From assembly GCF_014651135.1 (NCBI RefSeq), contig NZ_BMWH01000002.1:62001-126000 (forward strand): a stretch of DNA of 64,000 bases, read 5' to 3'. A program made the translations under genes and the position numbers. The stretch's first letter is position 1. Each line of letters starts with the position of its first letter. Positions 28,751 through 38,106 of this stretch are shown piece by piece. The notes below the pieces were generated by a model. That model did not search any database. It saw only the letters and a program-made list of their open reading frames with translations, and was not told the DNA's origin. The stretch comes from Streptomyces echinoruber. GTDB taxonomy: Bacteria > Actinomycetota > Actinomycetes > Streptomycetales > Streptomycetaceae.

Positions 28751-29596
28751 ATGTCCCGCCATGTCGCGATCGTCACGGATTCAACGGCCTACCTGCCGCA
28801 GCGGACGATGGAGCGCCACGGCATCACCGCGGTACCGCTGACCGTGGTGCTCGGCGACCGGGCACTCGACGAGGGCACGGAGATCTCCACCCGGTCCCTC
28901 GCCCAGGCGTTGCAGAAACGACGGCCCGTCACCACCTCGCGCCCCAGCCCCGAGGTCTTCGCCGAGACCTACCGCCGGATCGCCGACTCCGGTGTGGACG
29001 GCATCGTCTCCCTCCACCTCTCGGCCGAACTCTCGGGCACCTACGACGCGGCGGTGCTCGCCGCCCGGCAGGCACCCGTGCCGGTCCGGGTGGTGGACAC
29101 CGGGATGGTCGCGATGGCGCTCGGTTTCTGCGCCCTCGCGGCGGCCGAGACGGCCGAGGCGGGCGGCACGGTGGACGAGGCCGTCACGGCCGCCGAGAAG
29201 CGCGCCGAGGGCACCTCCGCCTACTTCTACGTCGACACCCTCGACTATCTCCGCCGCGGCGGCCGCATCGGCGCCGCCCAGGCGCTGCTGGGCTCCGCCC
29301 TCGCCGTGAAGCCGCTGCTGCAACTCGCCGACGGCCGCATCGAGCCCCTGGAGAAGGTGCGGACGGCGTCGAAGGCGATCGCCCGCCTGGAGGAGATCGC
29401 GGCGGACCGGGCGGGTGCGGCCGAGGTCGACATCGCCGTCCACCATCTCGCCGCCCCCGACCGGGCGTCGGCCCTCGCCGAACGGCTGCGGGAACGGGTC
29501 CCCGGACTGGCCGACCTGCACGTGAGCGAGGTCGGGGCGGTGATCGGGGCGCACACCGGGCCGGGGTTGCTGGGAGTGGTGGTCTCGGCGCGGTGA
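28751..29596 (+). CDS. DegV family fatty-acid-binding protein
   Basis: The 281-residue protein has the DegV/FakB hallmarks: VTDSTAYLP at the N-terminus, TSRPSPEVFAETY, the lipid-carboxylate contact region SGTYDAAVLAA, VVDTGMVAMALGF and the RRGGRIGAAQALLGSALAVKP block, cited here by RRGGRIG. Relatives carry fatty acids to a FakA kinase for phosphorylation. No FakA gene is in the window. TAACCT (28738-28743) lies seven bases before ATG, suggesting a leaderless mRNA. Confidence 0.92.
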   Translation: MSRHVAIVTDSTAYLPQRTMERHGITAVPLTVVLGDRALDEGTEISTRSLAQALQKRRPVTTSRPSPEVFAETYRRIADSGVDGIVSLHLSAELSGTYDAAVLAARQAPVPVRVVDTGMVAMALGFCALAAAETAEAGGTVDEAVTAAEKRAEGTSAYFYVDTLDYLRRGGRIGAAQALLGSALAVKPLLQLADGRIEPLEKVRTASKAIARLEEIAADRAGAAEVDIAVHHLAAPDRASALAERLRERVPGLADLHVSEVGAVIGAHTGPGLLGVVVSAR

Positions 29597-29801
29597 TCCG
29601 GTGATCCGGTGACCGGGCGGTGCCGGGGCCGCTCGCGCGGACGGCGGCGGGGAGAGAGGCCCGCGTGAGGAGAGGCCCGTCTCCTTGAGTGGGTGGTGCC
29701 GTTCACTCGTGAGGGTGGCGGAGTTGTCCACAACCGGGCGGTAATCCCCGGGAATTGGCCATGATCATCGCGAATGCGGCACAGTGCCCCATCCTCGTCG
29801 C

Positions 29802-31235
29802 ATGGCACTTCGATCACGTTCCCGCACAGCGACAGCAACCAGTGGCCCGGGCCGCGGTCCGGACTCCGACGGCCGGCTCCGGCACCGCGGCGGCCCGGTC
29901 CGCCGCCGGGCGCCGCAGCGTCACGCGGCGGCGGAGGAACTGCGCAGGCGCGCGGAGACACTCTTCGCCGAACACCCGCCGGAGCAGCGCCAGTCGGGGA
30001 ACGGCCCACCGGGCGGGGTGGAGGGCGCACCGGCTGGGGCGGAGGGTGCACCGGGCGGGGCGGAGGGTGCACCGGGCGGGGTGGAGAGCGCGTCGGCCAG
30101 GACGGCGTGGGCGGCGGCGGGCGGCTCGGGAGGGCGGAGCCCTCTCACCGTTGACGGCGGAGCCGGTGAGCCCTCGGGCGCCACGGCGACTGCCGCGTCC
30201 ACGGACATCGGCACCGGCACGACTGACACGGCCGGTACGACTGACACGACCGGCATGACCGGCACGAAGGAACCGGTCGGCAGGGCCGCTGCCTCGGTTC
30301 CCGGCCCGACCGGAGGGACCCGGCCGACCGAAGAGACCCGGTCGGCCGGAGGGACTTGGCCGAAGGAAGAGACCTGGCCGAGCGAAGAGGCCCGGCCGTT
30401 CGGGAACGGCCGGGCCGCGGTCGAGGACGACGCGGGTACCGGTGTCGCGGGCGGGACGGTCGCGGGCATGCCGGGCGTATGGCGCGGGCGGGTCGGGGCG
30501 GTGCTGCGGGAGCGGATGCCGCTGTGGCTGCAGACGCGGTGCGCCGTGGAGCGCCGGGGCGTCATCGCGCTCTCCGCCCTGCTCGCCCTCGCCGCGGTTT
30601 TCGCGGCGCAGCACTTCTGGTCCGGCCGCACCCAGCCGGTACGGGCACCGGAGGTGGTGCGGGCGGCGACCCGGTACGGCCACCCCCAGGAGCAGGAGCA
30701 GCCCTCGCCCGGTGCCGGCGCCTCGGCCGGTCCCGCGGCGGGAGCCGGCGGCGGAGAGATCGTGGTGGACGTCAGCGGCAGGGTCCGCAGGCCCGGAGTG
30801 CACCGCCTCCCGGCCGGGGCCCGCGTCGCGGACGCCCTGCGGGCGGCCGGTGGCGTACGGCCCGGCACCCGTACCGACGGCCTCAACCGCGCCCGCTTCC
30901 TGGTGGACGGCGAGCAGGTGGTCGTCGGCGCCCCGGCCCCGGCGGCGGGGCCCGGCCCGGGAAACGCGGCGGCCGGTGCCGGGGCGGGCGGCGGGACTGC
31001 CGACGGTGGCGCGGCCGGTTCCGCGGCGGGCGCGCATCCCGCGGCGCCGGTGTCGCTCAACACCGCCACCGCGGACCAGCTCGACACCCTGCCCGGTGTC
31101 GGCCCCGTACTGGCCCAGCACATCCTCGCCTACCGCACCCAGCACGGCGGTTTCCGCTCGGTGGACGAACTGCGCCAGGTCAACGGCATCGGCGAGCGCC
31201 GCTTCGCCGACCTGCGGGATCTGGTCCGGCCATGA
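29802..31235 (+). CDS. comEA: ComEA family DNA-binding competence protein
   Basis: The 477-residue protein has a ~230-residue low-complexity N-terminal part, one membrane segment (GVIALSALLALAAVFAAQHF), an SLBB domain (VDVSGRVRRPGVHRLPAGARV cited by VSGRVRRPGVHRL) and a C-terminal helix-hairpin-helix DNA-binding domain (LNTATADQLDTLPGVG, VNGIGERR). ComEA holds incoming DNA outside the membrane and feeds ComEC. The N-terminus contains four copies of a seven-residue repeat (PGGVEGA type) from a 21-bp repeat at 30009-30092. ATG 29802 is the likely start, without a clear ribosome-binding site. Stop and comEC start overlap. Confidence 0.9.
   Translation: MALRSRSRTATATSGPGRGPDSDGRLRHRGGPVRRRAPQRHAAAEELRRRAETLFAEHPPEQRQSGNGPPGGVEGAPAGAEGAPGGAEGAPGGVESASARTAWAAAGGSGGRSPLTVDGGAGEPSGATATAASTDIGTGTTDTAGTTDTTGMTGTKEPVGRAAASVPGPTGGTRPTEETRSAGGTWPKEETWPSEEARPFGNGRAAVEDDAGTGVAGGTVAGMPGVWRGRVGAVLRERMPLWLQTRCAVERRGVIALSALLALAAVFAAQHFWSGRTQPVRAPEVVRAATRYGHPQEQEQPSPGAGASAGPAAGAGGGEIVVDVSGRVRRPGVHRLPAGARVADALRAAGGVRPGTRTDGLNRARFLVDGEQVVVGAPAPAAGPGPGNAAAGAGAGGGTADGGAAGSAAGAHPAAPVSLNTATADQLDTLPGVGPVLAQHILAYRTQHGGFRSVDELRQVNGIGERRFADLRDLVRP
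30009..30092 (+). repeat. comEA: 21-bp tandem repeat inside comEA, four copies
   Basis: Units begin at 30009, 30030, 30051 and 30072, and encode PGGVEGA, PAGAEGA, PGGAEGA and PGGVESA. The period keeps the frame, so copy number changes would only lengthen the disordered cytoplasmic region. Confidence 0.85.
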
Positions 31236-34174
31236 CCCGCGCCCCGCACCTGCCGCGCGGCGGTCCGGCCACGGACCGGCGTCACCGCCGCCCGTCCGCG
31301 GCGGCCGGCCGCTCGGGAACGCACACCCGGCACGAGAACGACCCGGCGGCAGACCCGGGCGGAGAAGGGGCCTCCCCGGCAACCCCGACGCGCACGGAGG
31401 ACAGAGCAGGGGCGGCCCCGATCCGGGAGAAACAGGCGTCTCCCGCCACCCCGCCCCGCAGGGAAGGCCCGCCCCGCGGAGAAGGCCCGGCCGACCTGCG
31501 CCTGGTCCCTCCGGCCCTCGCGGCCTGGGCGGCGGCGGCCTGGGCGCTGGACGCGCCACCGGAGCGGGTCGCCGGCGTTGCCGTGGTGAGCCTGCTGGCG
31601 GCCTGCCTCCTGCTGACCTCCCGGCGGCGCGCGGGGCGCGGCGGTCCGGGGCCGGCGCATCGGGCGTCCGCACGCCCACGGCGGCCCCGCCTGCCGGCCG
31701 CCCCGGATCCGCGGCCGCGCCTGCCCGCCGTCCCGGATCCGCGGCCGCGGCGGCGGGCCGTCACGGCCGGTGGTGAGGGACCGCCTGCGACCGCTCGCGG
31801 GGCACCGGATCGCCGGGCACGCGTGTCGGTCGCGGCCGTGCTGCTCTGCGTCGCCGCGGCCGCCACGTCGGCCGGGCTGCACGGAGCGGACCTGCGCCGC
31901 GGCCCTCTGCCCGAACTGGCGCGGCGGTACGCGACGGTGACCGCCGAAGTGGAGGTGACCTCCGATCCCCGGCTCACCCGGCCCCGCATCAGCGGTGACC
32001 ACGCCATGCCGCCCTCCGTGCTGATCGAGGCCGAGGTGCGCCGGGTCGAGCAGGAAGGCGGCACGGTGACGGGGACGCGGACGCCGGTGCTGATGATGGT
32101 CGACATCGACCGTGCGGCCCCCGGCGGACCGCCGGGCACCGGACGGTCGGGCACCAGACCGCCGGACACCGGGCCGTCGGGCACCGGGTCGAAGGAGACG
32201 GCGCGTTCACCGTGGCTCGGGCTGCTGCCGTCCACCCGGTTGCGGGTGGCGGCGCGGGCGGCACCGGCCATGGCGGGCGGTGGCCGGTTCGCGGTGGTGC
32301 TGCGGGTACGGGACGCCGCCGGGCCGGAGGTGGTGGGGGAGCCGTCCGGGCCGCAGCGGTTCGCGGGACGGCTGCGGGCGGGACTGCGGGAGGCGACCGA
32401 CGGCCTGCCGCAGGACGCGCGGGCCCTGCTGCCGGGGCTGGTCGTCGGCGACACCTCGCGCATCACGCCCGAACTGGACGAGGCGTTCCGGGCCACGGAC
32501 CTCACACACACGCTCGCCGTCTCCGGCAGCAACCTCACCATCCTGCTGGTGCTGCTCATCGGGCCGTACGGGCTGGCGCAGCAGGCCGAACGCCGCGGGC
32601 TCGCCCCGCGTCTGGGGCTGTCGCTGCGGACCACCGCCCTGCTCGGCGGAGGGCTCACTCTCGGGTTCGTCCTCGTGTGCCGGCCCGATCCGAGCGTGCT
32701 GCGAGCCGCGGCCTGCGGAGCGGTCGCGCTGCTCGCCCTGGCGACCGGCCGCCGCAGATCGCTGATCCCGGCGCTGGCGACGGCCGTCCTGCTGCTGGTG
32801 CTGTACGACCCGCCGCTGGCCCGCGGTTACGGCTTCCTGCTCTCGGTGCTGGCCACCGGCGCCCTGCTCACCCTGGCACCTCGGTGGAGCGCCGCGCTGC
32901 GCCGCCGCCGGGTACCGGCGCGGCCGGCCGAGGCCCTGGCCGCCGCGGCCGCCGCCCAAGCGGTGTGCGCGCCCGTCGTGGCCCTGCTGTCGGCGCGGGT
33001 GAGCCTGGTGGCGGTGCCGTGCAACCTCCTCGCGGAGGCCGCGCTGGCGCCCGCCACGGTGCTGGGCTTCGCGGCGCTGGCTACGGCACCGGTCGTGATG
33101 CCGGTGGCGAAGACGCTGGCGTGGCTGGCGAGTTGGCCGACCGGATGGATCGCCGACGTCGCTCGCACCGGCGCGGCGCTGCCCGGCGGGGGAGTGGACT
33201 GGCCGGCCGACTGGACGGGGGCGCTGCTGCTCGCCCTCGCCACCGTCGCCGTCGTCCTCGCGGGCCGCAGGCTGCTCGGGCATCCGTGGCTGTGCGGCGC
33301 CTGCGGGGTGCTGCTCCTGCTCGCGGTGCTGCGGCCGCCGCCCCTGACCAGGGTGATCACCGGCTGGCCGCCGCCCGGTTGGCGGTTCGCGATGTGCGAC
33401 GTGGGCCAGGGCGACGCGACGGTGCTCGCGGCGGGCCGGGGCACCGGCGTGGTGGTGGACGCCGGGCCCGACCCGGCGCTGGCCGACCGCTGCCTGCACA
33501 CGCTCGGCATCACCCGGATCCCCCTCGTGGTGCTGACGCACTTCCACGCCGACCACGTGGCCGGGCTGGCCGGCGTCCTGCGCGGGCGCGCGGTGGGCGC
33601 CATCGAGACGACGGGGCTCGAACAGCCCGCGGACCAAGTGGCGTTCGTACGGCAGCAGGCGGCCGCCCGGCACATCCCCGTCGCCCGCGCCGCCGCCGGG
33701 GAGGAACGGCGGGTCGGAACGCTCGCCTGGCAGGTGCTGTGGCCTCCGCCGCCCCGGCCCGGGGCGGGCCCGGCGGCGTCGCCCTCGCCCCCGCCGCCGG
33801 ACCTGGAGGGACCCAACGACGCCAGCGTCACCCTGCTGGTCCGCTCGGCGGGGCTGCGGCTGCTGCTGCTCGGCGACCTCGAACCCCCGGCCCAGCAGGC
33901 GCTCCTGCGCTCCCCGGCGGCCGGGCGGCTGACGCCCGTGGACGTATTGAAAGTGGCGCATCACGGCTCCTCCTACCAGGATCCCGACCTCATACGCCGG
34001 GTGGCGCCGCGGCTGGCGTTGATCTCGTGCGGCGCGGGCAACCCGTACGGACATCCGGCACCCGGCACGGTGGCGGCGCTGCGCGCGCTGGGCGCGGTGG
34101 TGCTGCGGACCGACCGGGACGGGGCGCTCGCCGTCGCGGGAGGCGGCGAGGACCTGCGGGTGGCGCGAGACTGA
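31232..34174 (+). CDS. comEC: ComEC/Rec2 family competence protein
   Basis: The 980-residue membrane protein forms the DNA uptake channel. A ~100-residue disordered start leads to two or three helices, an OB-like outer domain, then the Competence membrane domain of roughly eight helices (LTHTLAVSGSNLTILLVL, with the conserved SGSN). A C-terminal metallo-beta-lactamase-like domain starts at MCDVGQGDATVL and has THFHADHVAGLAG (~768-780), DASVTLLV and LKVAHHGSSY. The zinc-type motifs are complete, which suggests an active nuclease-like domain. The start overlaps the comEA stop by four bases (ATGA). Streptomyces are not known for natural transformation, so the role is open. Confidence 0.93.
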   Translation: MTRAPHLPRGGPATDRRHRRPSAAAGRSGTHTRHENDPAADPGGEGASPATPTRTEDRAGAAPIREKQASPATPPRREGPPRGEGPADLRLVPPALAAWAAAAWALDAPPERVAGVAVVSLLAACLLLTSRRRAGRGGPGPAHRASARPRRPRLPAAPDPRPRLPAVPDPRPRRRAVTAGGEGPPATARGAPDRRARVSVAAVLLCVAAAATSAGLHGADLRRGPLPELARRYATVTAEVEVTSDPRLTRPRISGDHAMPPSVLIEAEVRRVEQEGGTVTGTRTPVLMMVDIDRAAPGGPPGTGRSGTRPPDTGPSGTGSKETARSPWLGLLPSTRLRVAARAAPAMAGGGRFAVVLRVRDAAGPEVVGEPSGPQRFAGRLRAGLREATDGLPQDARALLPGLVVGDTSRITPELDEAFRATDLTHTLAVSGSNLTILLVLLIGPYGLAQQAERRGLAPRLGLSLRTTALLGGGLTLGFVLVCRPDPSVLRAAACGAVALLALATGRRRSLIPALATAVLLLVLYDPPLARGYGFLLSVLATGALLTLAPRWSAALRRRRVPARPAEALAAAAAAQAVCAPVVALLSARVSLVAVPCNLLAEAALAPATVLGFAALATAPVVMPVAKTLAWLASWPTGWIADVARTGAALPGGGVDWPADWTGALLLALATVAVVLAGRRLLGHPWLCGACGVLLLLAVLRPPPLTRVITGWPPPGWRFAMCDVGQGDATVLAAGRGTGVVVDAGPDPALADRCLHTLGITRIPLVVLTHFHADHVAGLAGVLRGRAVGAIETTGLEQPADQVAFVRQQAAARHIPVARAAAGEERRVGTLAWQVLWPPPPRPGAGPAASPSPPPPDLEGPNDASVTLLVRSAGLRLLLLGDLEPPAQQALLRSPAAGRLTPVDVLKVAHHGSSYQDPDLIRRVAPRLALISCGAGNPYGHPAPGTVAALRALGAVVLRTDRDGALAVAGGGEDLRVARD

Positions 34175-34178
34175 GGGC

Positions 34179-35108
34179 ATGGCAGCTGCATCCCCCGGTC
34201 CCGCCCGGACCGTATCCCCCGGCCCCGCCCGGACCGCATCCCCCGGTTCCGCCCGGGCCGCGTCCCTCGATCCCGCCCGGGTCGACGCCTACCTTCGCCG
34301 CCTGGGCGTCGCCCACCCGGTGGGACCGACCTCCGACGCCCTGCGTGAACTGCACCTGCGTCACCTGCGGACGGTGCCGTTCGAGAACCTGTCCGTGCAC
34401 CTGGGCGAGGAGATCGTGCTCGAGGAGAAACGGCTGGTGGACAAGGTGGTGGGGGCGCACCGCGGCGGCTTCTGCTACGAGTTGAACGGGGCGTTCGCCG
34501 CGCTGCTCACCGCCCTCGGGTTCGAGGTGACGCTGCTGGCGGCGCGGGTGTACGGGGAGGGCGGGCGCCTCGGCATCCCGTACGACCACCTCGCGCTGCG
34601 GGTGCGGACGGCGGACGGCGGGGACTGGCTGGCCGACGTCGGGTTCGGGGCGCACAGCCACCTTCCGCTGGCGTGGGCGGAACGGGGCGAACAGGCGGAC
34701 CCCGCCGGACGGTTCCGGCTCGTCGAGGCGGGACCGGACCCGGCCGGGGTGCGGGGACCCGCGGATGCGGCCGGGGCCGGCGACCTGGACGTCCTGCGGG
34801 ACGGGGTGCGCCGGTACCGGCTGGAGACGCGGCCGCGGGTGCTGGGCGACTTCGTCGCCGGAGCGTGGTGGCACAGCACCTCCCCGGCGTCGCACTTCCG
34901 GCGTTCCCTGGTGTGCTCCCGGGTCACGGACGACGGGGGACGCGTCACCCTCAGCGGGCGCACCCTCGTCGAGACGGGCGCCGACGGCGGCCGCGAAAAG
35001 CGAAAACTGGGCACGGACGAGGAGGTGCTGGAGGTGTACCGGCAGCGGTTCGGGATCGGGCTCGACAACGTGCCGACGGTGCTGCGGGGCCCCGGCCGGA
35101 CGGGCTGA
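34179..35108 (+). CDS. Arylamine N-acetyltransferase
   Basis: The 309-residue protein is of the NAT family, which moves acetyl from acetyl-CoA to arylamines, hydrazines or related amide-forming substrates. The catalytic triad is visible as Cys99 in RGGFCYELNG, His137 in PYDHLALRV and Asp153 in LADVGFG. VPFENLSVHLG is the usual N-terminal block. The first 27 residues are three copies of an eight-residue SPGPARTA-like repeat from a 24-bp tandem repeat, so the true start may be internal. It begins four bases after the comEC stop and may be co-transcribed. Confidence 0.92.
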   Translation: MAAASPGPARTVSPGPARTASPGSARAASLDPARVDAYLRRLGVAHPVGPTSDALRELHLRHLRTVPFENLSVHLGEEIVLEEKRLVDKVVGAHRGGFCYELNGAFAALLTALGFEVTLLAARVYGEGGRLGIPYDHLALRVRTADGGDWLADVGFGAHSHLPLAWAERGEQADPAGRFRLVEAGPDPAGVRGPADAAGAGDLDVLRDGVRRYRLETRPRVLGDFVAGAWWHSTSPASHFRRSLVCSRVTDDGGRVTLSGRTLVETGADGGREKRKLGTDEEVLEVYRQRFGIGLDNVPTVLRGPGRTG

Positions 35109-35172
35109 GGGGCCGTGCGGTGCCGGGTGCGTCCGGTGGCGCCCGGCCGCCTCCGCGCGGTGACCGCCGACG

Positions 35173-35226
35173 GCGACCGCCGAGCCCACGGTGACCGCCG
35201 AGCCCACGGTGATCGCCGAGCCCACG
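35173..35226 (+). repeat. 18-bp tandem repeat, three full copies
   Basis: Units GTGACCGCCGAGCCCACG or near copies start at 35173, 35191 and 35209, with a partial fourth at 35227. They lie in the 214-bp non-coding gap between the NAT gene and the 35323 gene. Confidence 0.85.
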
Positions 35227-35322
35227 GTGACCGCCAAGGCGCCGGGAAGCGCACGGCGACTTGCGCGGGCGCGCCTTCGACCGCCGGTACGGCGCCTGTT
35301 CCGCCTGCCGGACAATGGCCCC

Positions 35323-35568
35323 GTGAGCGATGTGAGACACGTGCTGGTGCTGCCCGACCGCGACGCCGCCGAGGAGGCGGCGGAGGCGCTCGGGGAGCGT
35401 TTCGGGATCGCCGAGGAGCCGGAACTCGTCCGCGACGCCCTGGCCGGCGAGGACGACGCCGAGGACGCCCAGTGGCTCGTCGTCCTGCGCGACGAGGAGC
35501 AGCGGCTCGATCCCGCGGAACTCGACGCGTTCGCGGGGGAGTGGGACGGCTGGCGCGAGGAGCCGTAG
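35323..35568 (+). CDS. Small acidic hypothetical protein, 81 residues
   Basis: GTG 35323 lies six bases after GACAAT (35311-35316), the leaderless arrangement seen repeatedly here. The 81-residue product is acidic (DRDAAEEAAEALGERFG, EDDAEDAQWLVVLRD) and reads as alternating strand and helix: VRHVLVLPD, a helix, WLVVLRDE, and a terminal helix FAGEWDGW. It resembles small regulatory ferredoxin-fold proteins, but I cannot name a family. An in-frame start further upstream would add the repeat region, which I consider non-coding. Confidence 0.65.
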   Translation: MSDVRHVLVLPDRDAAEEAAEALGERFGIAEEPELVRDALAGEDDAEDAQWLVVLRDEEQRLDPAELDAFAGEWDGWREEP

Positions 35569-35718
35569 ACCCGTACCGCTTTATGGCCGCCTCGCGTTTG
35601 TGGCCGCCTCGCGCACGGCACCGGCCCGGGCGCGTGGACCACGCGCGGGTGCGGCACGCGCCGCGGCGGATCCTCCGCCCCGACGCCGCTGTCGGTGCCG
35701 CGTGCGATGCTTGTCGCG

Positions 35719-36708
35719 ATGGCCAGGAAGACCGCGAATGACGACCCCCTCGCCCCGGTGACGATCGCCGTGGGCCAGGAGGACCTCCTGCTCGACCGTG
35801 CCGTGCAGGAGGTGGTGGCCGCCGCCAAGGCGGCCGACGCCGACACGGACGTACGGGACCTGACCCCGGACCAGGTGCAGCCCGGCACGCTCGCCGAGCT
35901 GACCAGTCCGTCGCTCTTCGCGGAGCGCAAGGTCGTGGTCGTACGCAACGCGCAGGATTTGTCCGCCGACACGGTCAAGGACGTCAAGGCCTACCTCGCG
36001 GCGCCCGCCGAGGAGATCACCCTCGTGCTGCTGCACGCGGGCGGTGCCAAGGGCAAGGGGCTGCTGGACGCCGCCCGCAAGGCCGGGGCCCGCGAGGTGG
36101 CGTGTCCGAAGATGACGAAGCCGGCGGACCGACTGGCCTTCGTGCGCGGGGAGTTCCGCACGCTGGGGCGGTCGGCCACGCCCGAGGCCTGCCAGGCGCT
36201 CGTCGACGCCATCGGCAGCGACCTGCGGGAGTTGGCGTCCGCGGTGGCGCAGCTCGTCGCGGACGTGGACGGCACGATCGACGAGGAGGTCGTCGGGCGG
36301 TACTACACCGGGCGGGCCGAGGCGTCCAGCTTCACCGTCGCGGACCGTGCCGTCGAGGGGCGGACGGCGGAGGCGCTGGAGGCGCTGCGCTGGTCCCTGG
36401 CGACCGGAGTCGCGCCGGTGATGATCACCAGCGCGCTCGCCCAGGGCGTGCGGGCCATCGGAAAGCTGTCCTCGGCGCGCGGCGGCCGGCCCGCCGACCT
36501 CGCGCGGGAACTGGGCATGCCGCCGTGGAAGATCGACCGGGTGCGGCAGCAGATGAGGGGGTGGACACCGGACGGCGTGGCCGTCGCGCTGCGGGCGGTG
36601 GCGGAGGCCGACGCGGGGGTGAAGGGCGCCGGGGAGGACCCGGAGTACGCCCTGGAGAAGGCGGTGGTGACGATCGCGCGGGCGGCGCGGTCCAGGGGGC
36701 GGTCCTAG
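35719..36708 (+). CDS. holA: DNA polymerase III subunit delta
   Basis: The 329-residue protein is the clamp-loader delta subunit, which opens the sliding clamp. Domain I has AVGQEDLLLDRAVQEV and LFAERKVVVVRNAQDL; LVLLHAGGAKGKGLLDA and the helical collar domain with DLRELASAVAQLV, ATGVAPVMITSALAQ and PPWKIDRVRQQMRGW follow. All are typical of HolA. ATG 35719 (MARKTAND) is preferred over GTG 35695. The position between comEC and rpsT is conserved in many bacteria. Confidence 0.93.
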   Translation: MARKTANDDPLAPVTIAVGQEDLLLDRAVQEVVAAAKAADADTDVRDLTPDQVQPGTLAELTSPSLFAERKVVVVRNAQDLSADTVKDVKAYLAAPAEEITLVLLHAGGAKGKGLLDAARKAGAREVACPKMTKPADRLAFVRGEFRTLGRSATPEACQALVDAIGSDLRELASAVAQLVADVDGTIDEEVVGRYYTGRAEASSFTVADRAVEGRTAEALEALRWSLATGVAPVMITSALAQGVRAIGKLSSARGGRPADLARELGMPPWKIDRVRQQMRGWTPDGVAVALRAVAEADAGVKGAGEDPEYALEKAVVTIARAARSRGRS

Positions 36709-36876
36709 GCGCTGTCCTGGACCCCGTCCGGCCCGAGCGGGGCGCGCTTCGGGCAGCGGGCGCGCGCCGTGATCCAGTGGCCGTCCGCTCGGGCACGGGA
36801 GAAAAATCGGACACAGGAGAAGAATCGGGACTGTCAGCCACGCATCCCCAGCGACACCGGAGAGGTGGCGATCGCC

Positions 36877-37272
36877 ATGGCTGAACACCCGCACGCAGTG
36901 CTCGTCCGCAAGGGCTTCGAGGCCTTCTCCCGGGGCGACATGGACGCGTTGCGAGCGATGATGACGTCCGACTGCACGCACCACGTGCCCGGCAGCCACC
37001 CGATGTCGGGCGACTTCAAGGGGCAGGACGCGGTCATCGACATGTACCGGCGGATCTTCGAGGAGACGGGCGGCTCGATGCGCGTCGACGTGCGCGGCGT
37101 CTTCGTCGACGGCCGGGGCCACGTCGTCGCCCTGGACCACGTGACGGCCGAGCGCCGGGGCAAGCGCCTCGACGAGGACGGGGCGCTGGTGTGCCGCATC
37201 GTCGGGGACAAGGTCAGCGATCTCGACGAGTGTGTCGAGGACCTCGACAGGGCGAACGACTTCTGGTCGTGA
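36877..37272 (+). CDS. SnoaL-like / NTF2-fold protein
   Basis: The 131-residue protein starts with the cone-fold helix VRKGFEAFSRGDMDALRAMM, then SDCTHHVPGSHPMSGDFKGQDAVIDMYRRIFEETGG (cited by HHVPGSHPMSG) and ends DDECVEDLDRANDFW-like, all characteristic of NTF2-like ester or ketone-binding proteins of SnoaL type. Such proteins are cyclases, hydrolases or pure binding proteins; nothing specifies the ligand. GGAGAGGTGG lies upstream of ATG 36877. The gene is followed by a convergent rpsT. Confidence 0.85.
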   Translation: MAEHPHAVLVRKGFEAFSRGDMDALRAMMTSDCTHHVPGSHPMSGDFKGQDAVIDMYRRIFEETGGSMRVDVRGVFVDGRGHVVALDHVTAERRGKRLDEDGALVCRIVGDKVSDLDECVEDLDRANDFWS

Positions 37273-37396
37273 TCCGCCGCGCGCCGCGCACGCGATCACC
37301 AGCGCGCCGCGCGCCGCGCACACCGCACCCCCGCAACCGCGCCCCGCACGCGATCACCCGCACACTCGCACACCCGCGCACCGGCATCCCCGCATG

Positions 37397-37448
37397 CCGA
37401 AGGCCCCGGCGACCCCCCTGGGGAAGGGGAGGGCGCCGGGGCCTTCGG
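37397..37448. terminator. Large inverted repeat between convergent genes (bidirectional terminator)
   Basis: Arms 37397-37411 and 37434-37448 (CCGAAGGCCCCGGCG and complement) are perfect over 15 bases with a 22-base loop containing a second small stem. It lies between the SnoaL-like gene and the convergent rpsT and could end both transcripts. The rest of the 299-bp gap is CGCGCCGCGCAC-type low-complexity sequence without a gene. Confidence 0.7.
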
Positions 37449-37571
37449 GTCAAGCCGGTGAGGCCGTACCCGCGTGGCGAACGCAGGCCGCGTACGGACT
37501 CGGGGTGCCGGTCGGGAGCGGTGGAGAGAGGGCCCGCCCTGGGTCCTTCCGGCGGTGGATCAAGAAGAGGA

Positions 37572-37838
37572 TCAGCCCTTGAGAGCGGCGACCTTGGAAG
37601 CCAGGGCCGACTTCTTGTTGGCGGCCTGGTTCTTGTGGATGACGCCCTTGGAGACGGCCTTGTCCAGCTGACGCGCGGCCTCGCGCTGCAGCTCGACGGC
37701 CTTCTCGTAGTCACCCGCGGCAGCGGCCTCGCGAGCCTTGCGGATCGCGGTCTTCAGGGAGGACTTGACGGCCTTGTTGCGCAGCCGAGCCTTCTCGTTG
37801 GTCTTGATCCGCTTGATCTGGGACTTGATGTTCGCCAC
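37572..37838 (-). CDS. rpsT: 30S ribosomal protein S20
   Basis: The 88-residue basic protein has the full S20 signature: [20 protein letters not shown], then [19 protein letters not shown] and [25 protein letters not shown] cited by its [14 protein letters not shown] core. S20 binds 16S rRNA near the 5' domain. The start is GTG with AAAGG about nine bases upstream, and a GGGGCC/GGCCCC hairpin lies in the leader. It is divergent from lepA, with both genes serving translation. Confidence 0.98.
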   Translation of the reverse strand: MANIKSQIKRIKTNEKARLRNKAVKSSLKTAIRKAREAAAAGDYEKAVELQREAARQLDKAVSKGVIHKNQAANKKSALASKVAALKG

Positions 37839-38106
37839 GAAAGAGCCTTTTCCCGTTCTGGTACGGGGCCGAGGCGGCCCCCACCGGTGTTTTTCCTAGG
37901 ACGTGTCCGCGCTGAGAGGGGCACGAGACACAGCCACCCAGGCTACCAGCGGCCCGGCGGCCCACCCAAACCGGTCTCCGCCCCGTCCCCGTGGGACCAT
38001 GGATCCGCCTCGTCCCCGTGGGACCATAAAACTACGTATCGATCCGACCCGAGACCGCAGACGGACAAGCACACGTATGCGGACGCCTCAAGAATCAGGA
38101 CCCTGC

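Noticed and set aside
31130..34180. Large antisense ORFs opposite comEC
   Set aside because: comEC has a complete domain series; the antisense proteins have only Arg/Gln/Pro/His-rich composition.
37272..37396. CGCGCCGCGCAC repeats after the SnoaL-like gene, considered as a small CRISPR-like array
   Set aside because: The units are irregular and short with no unique spacers. No cas gene is present anywhere in the window.
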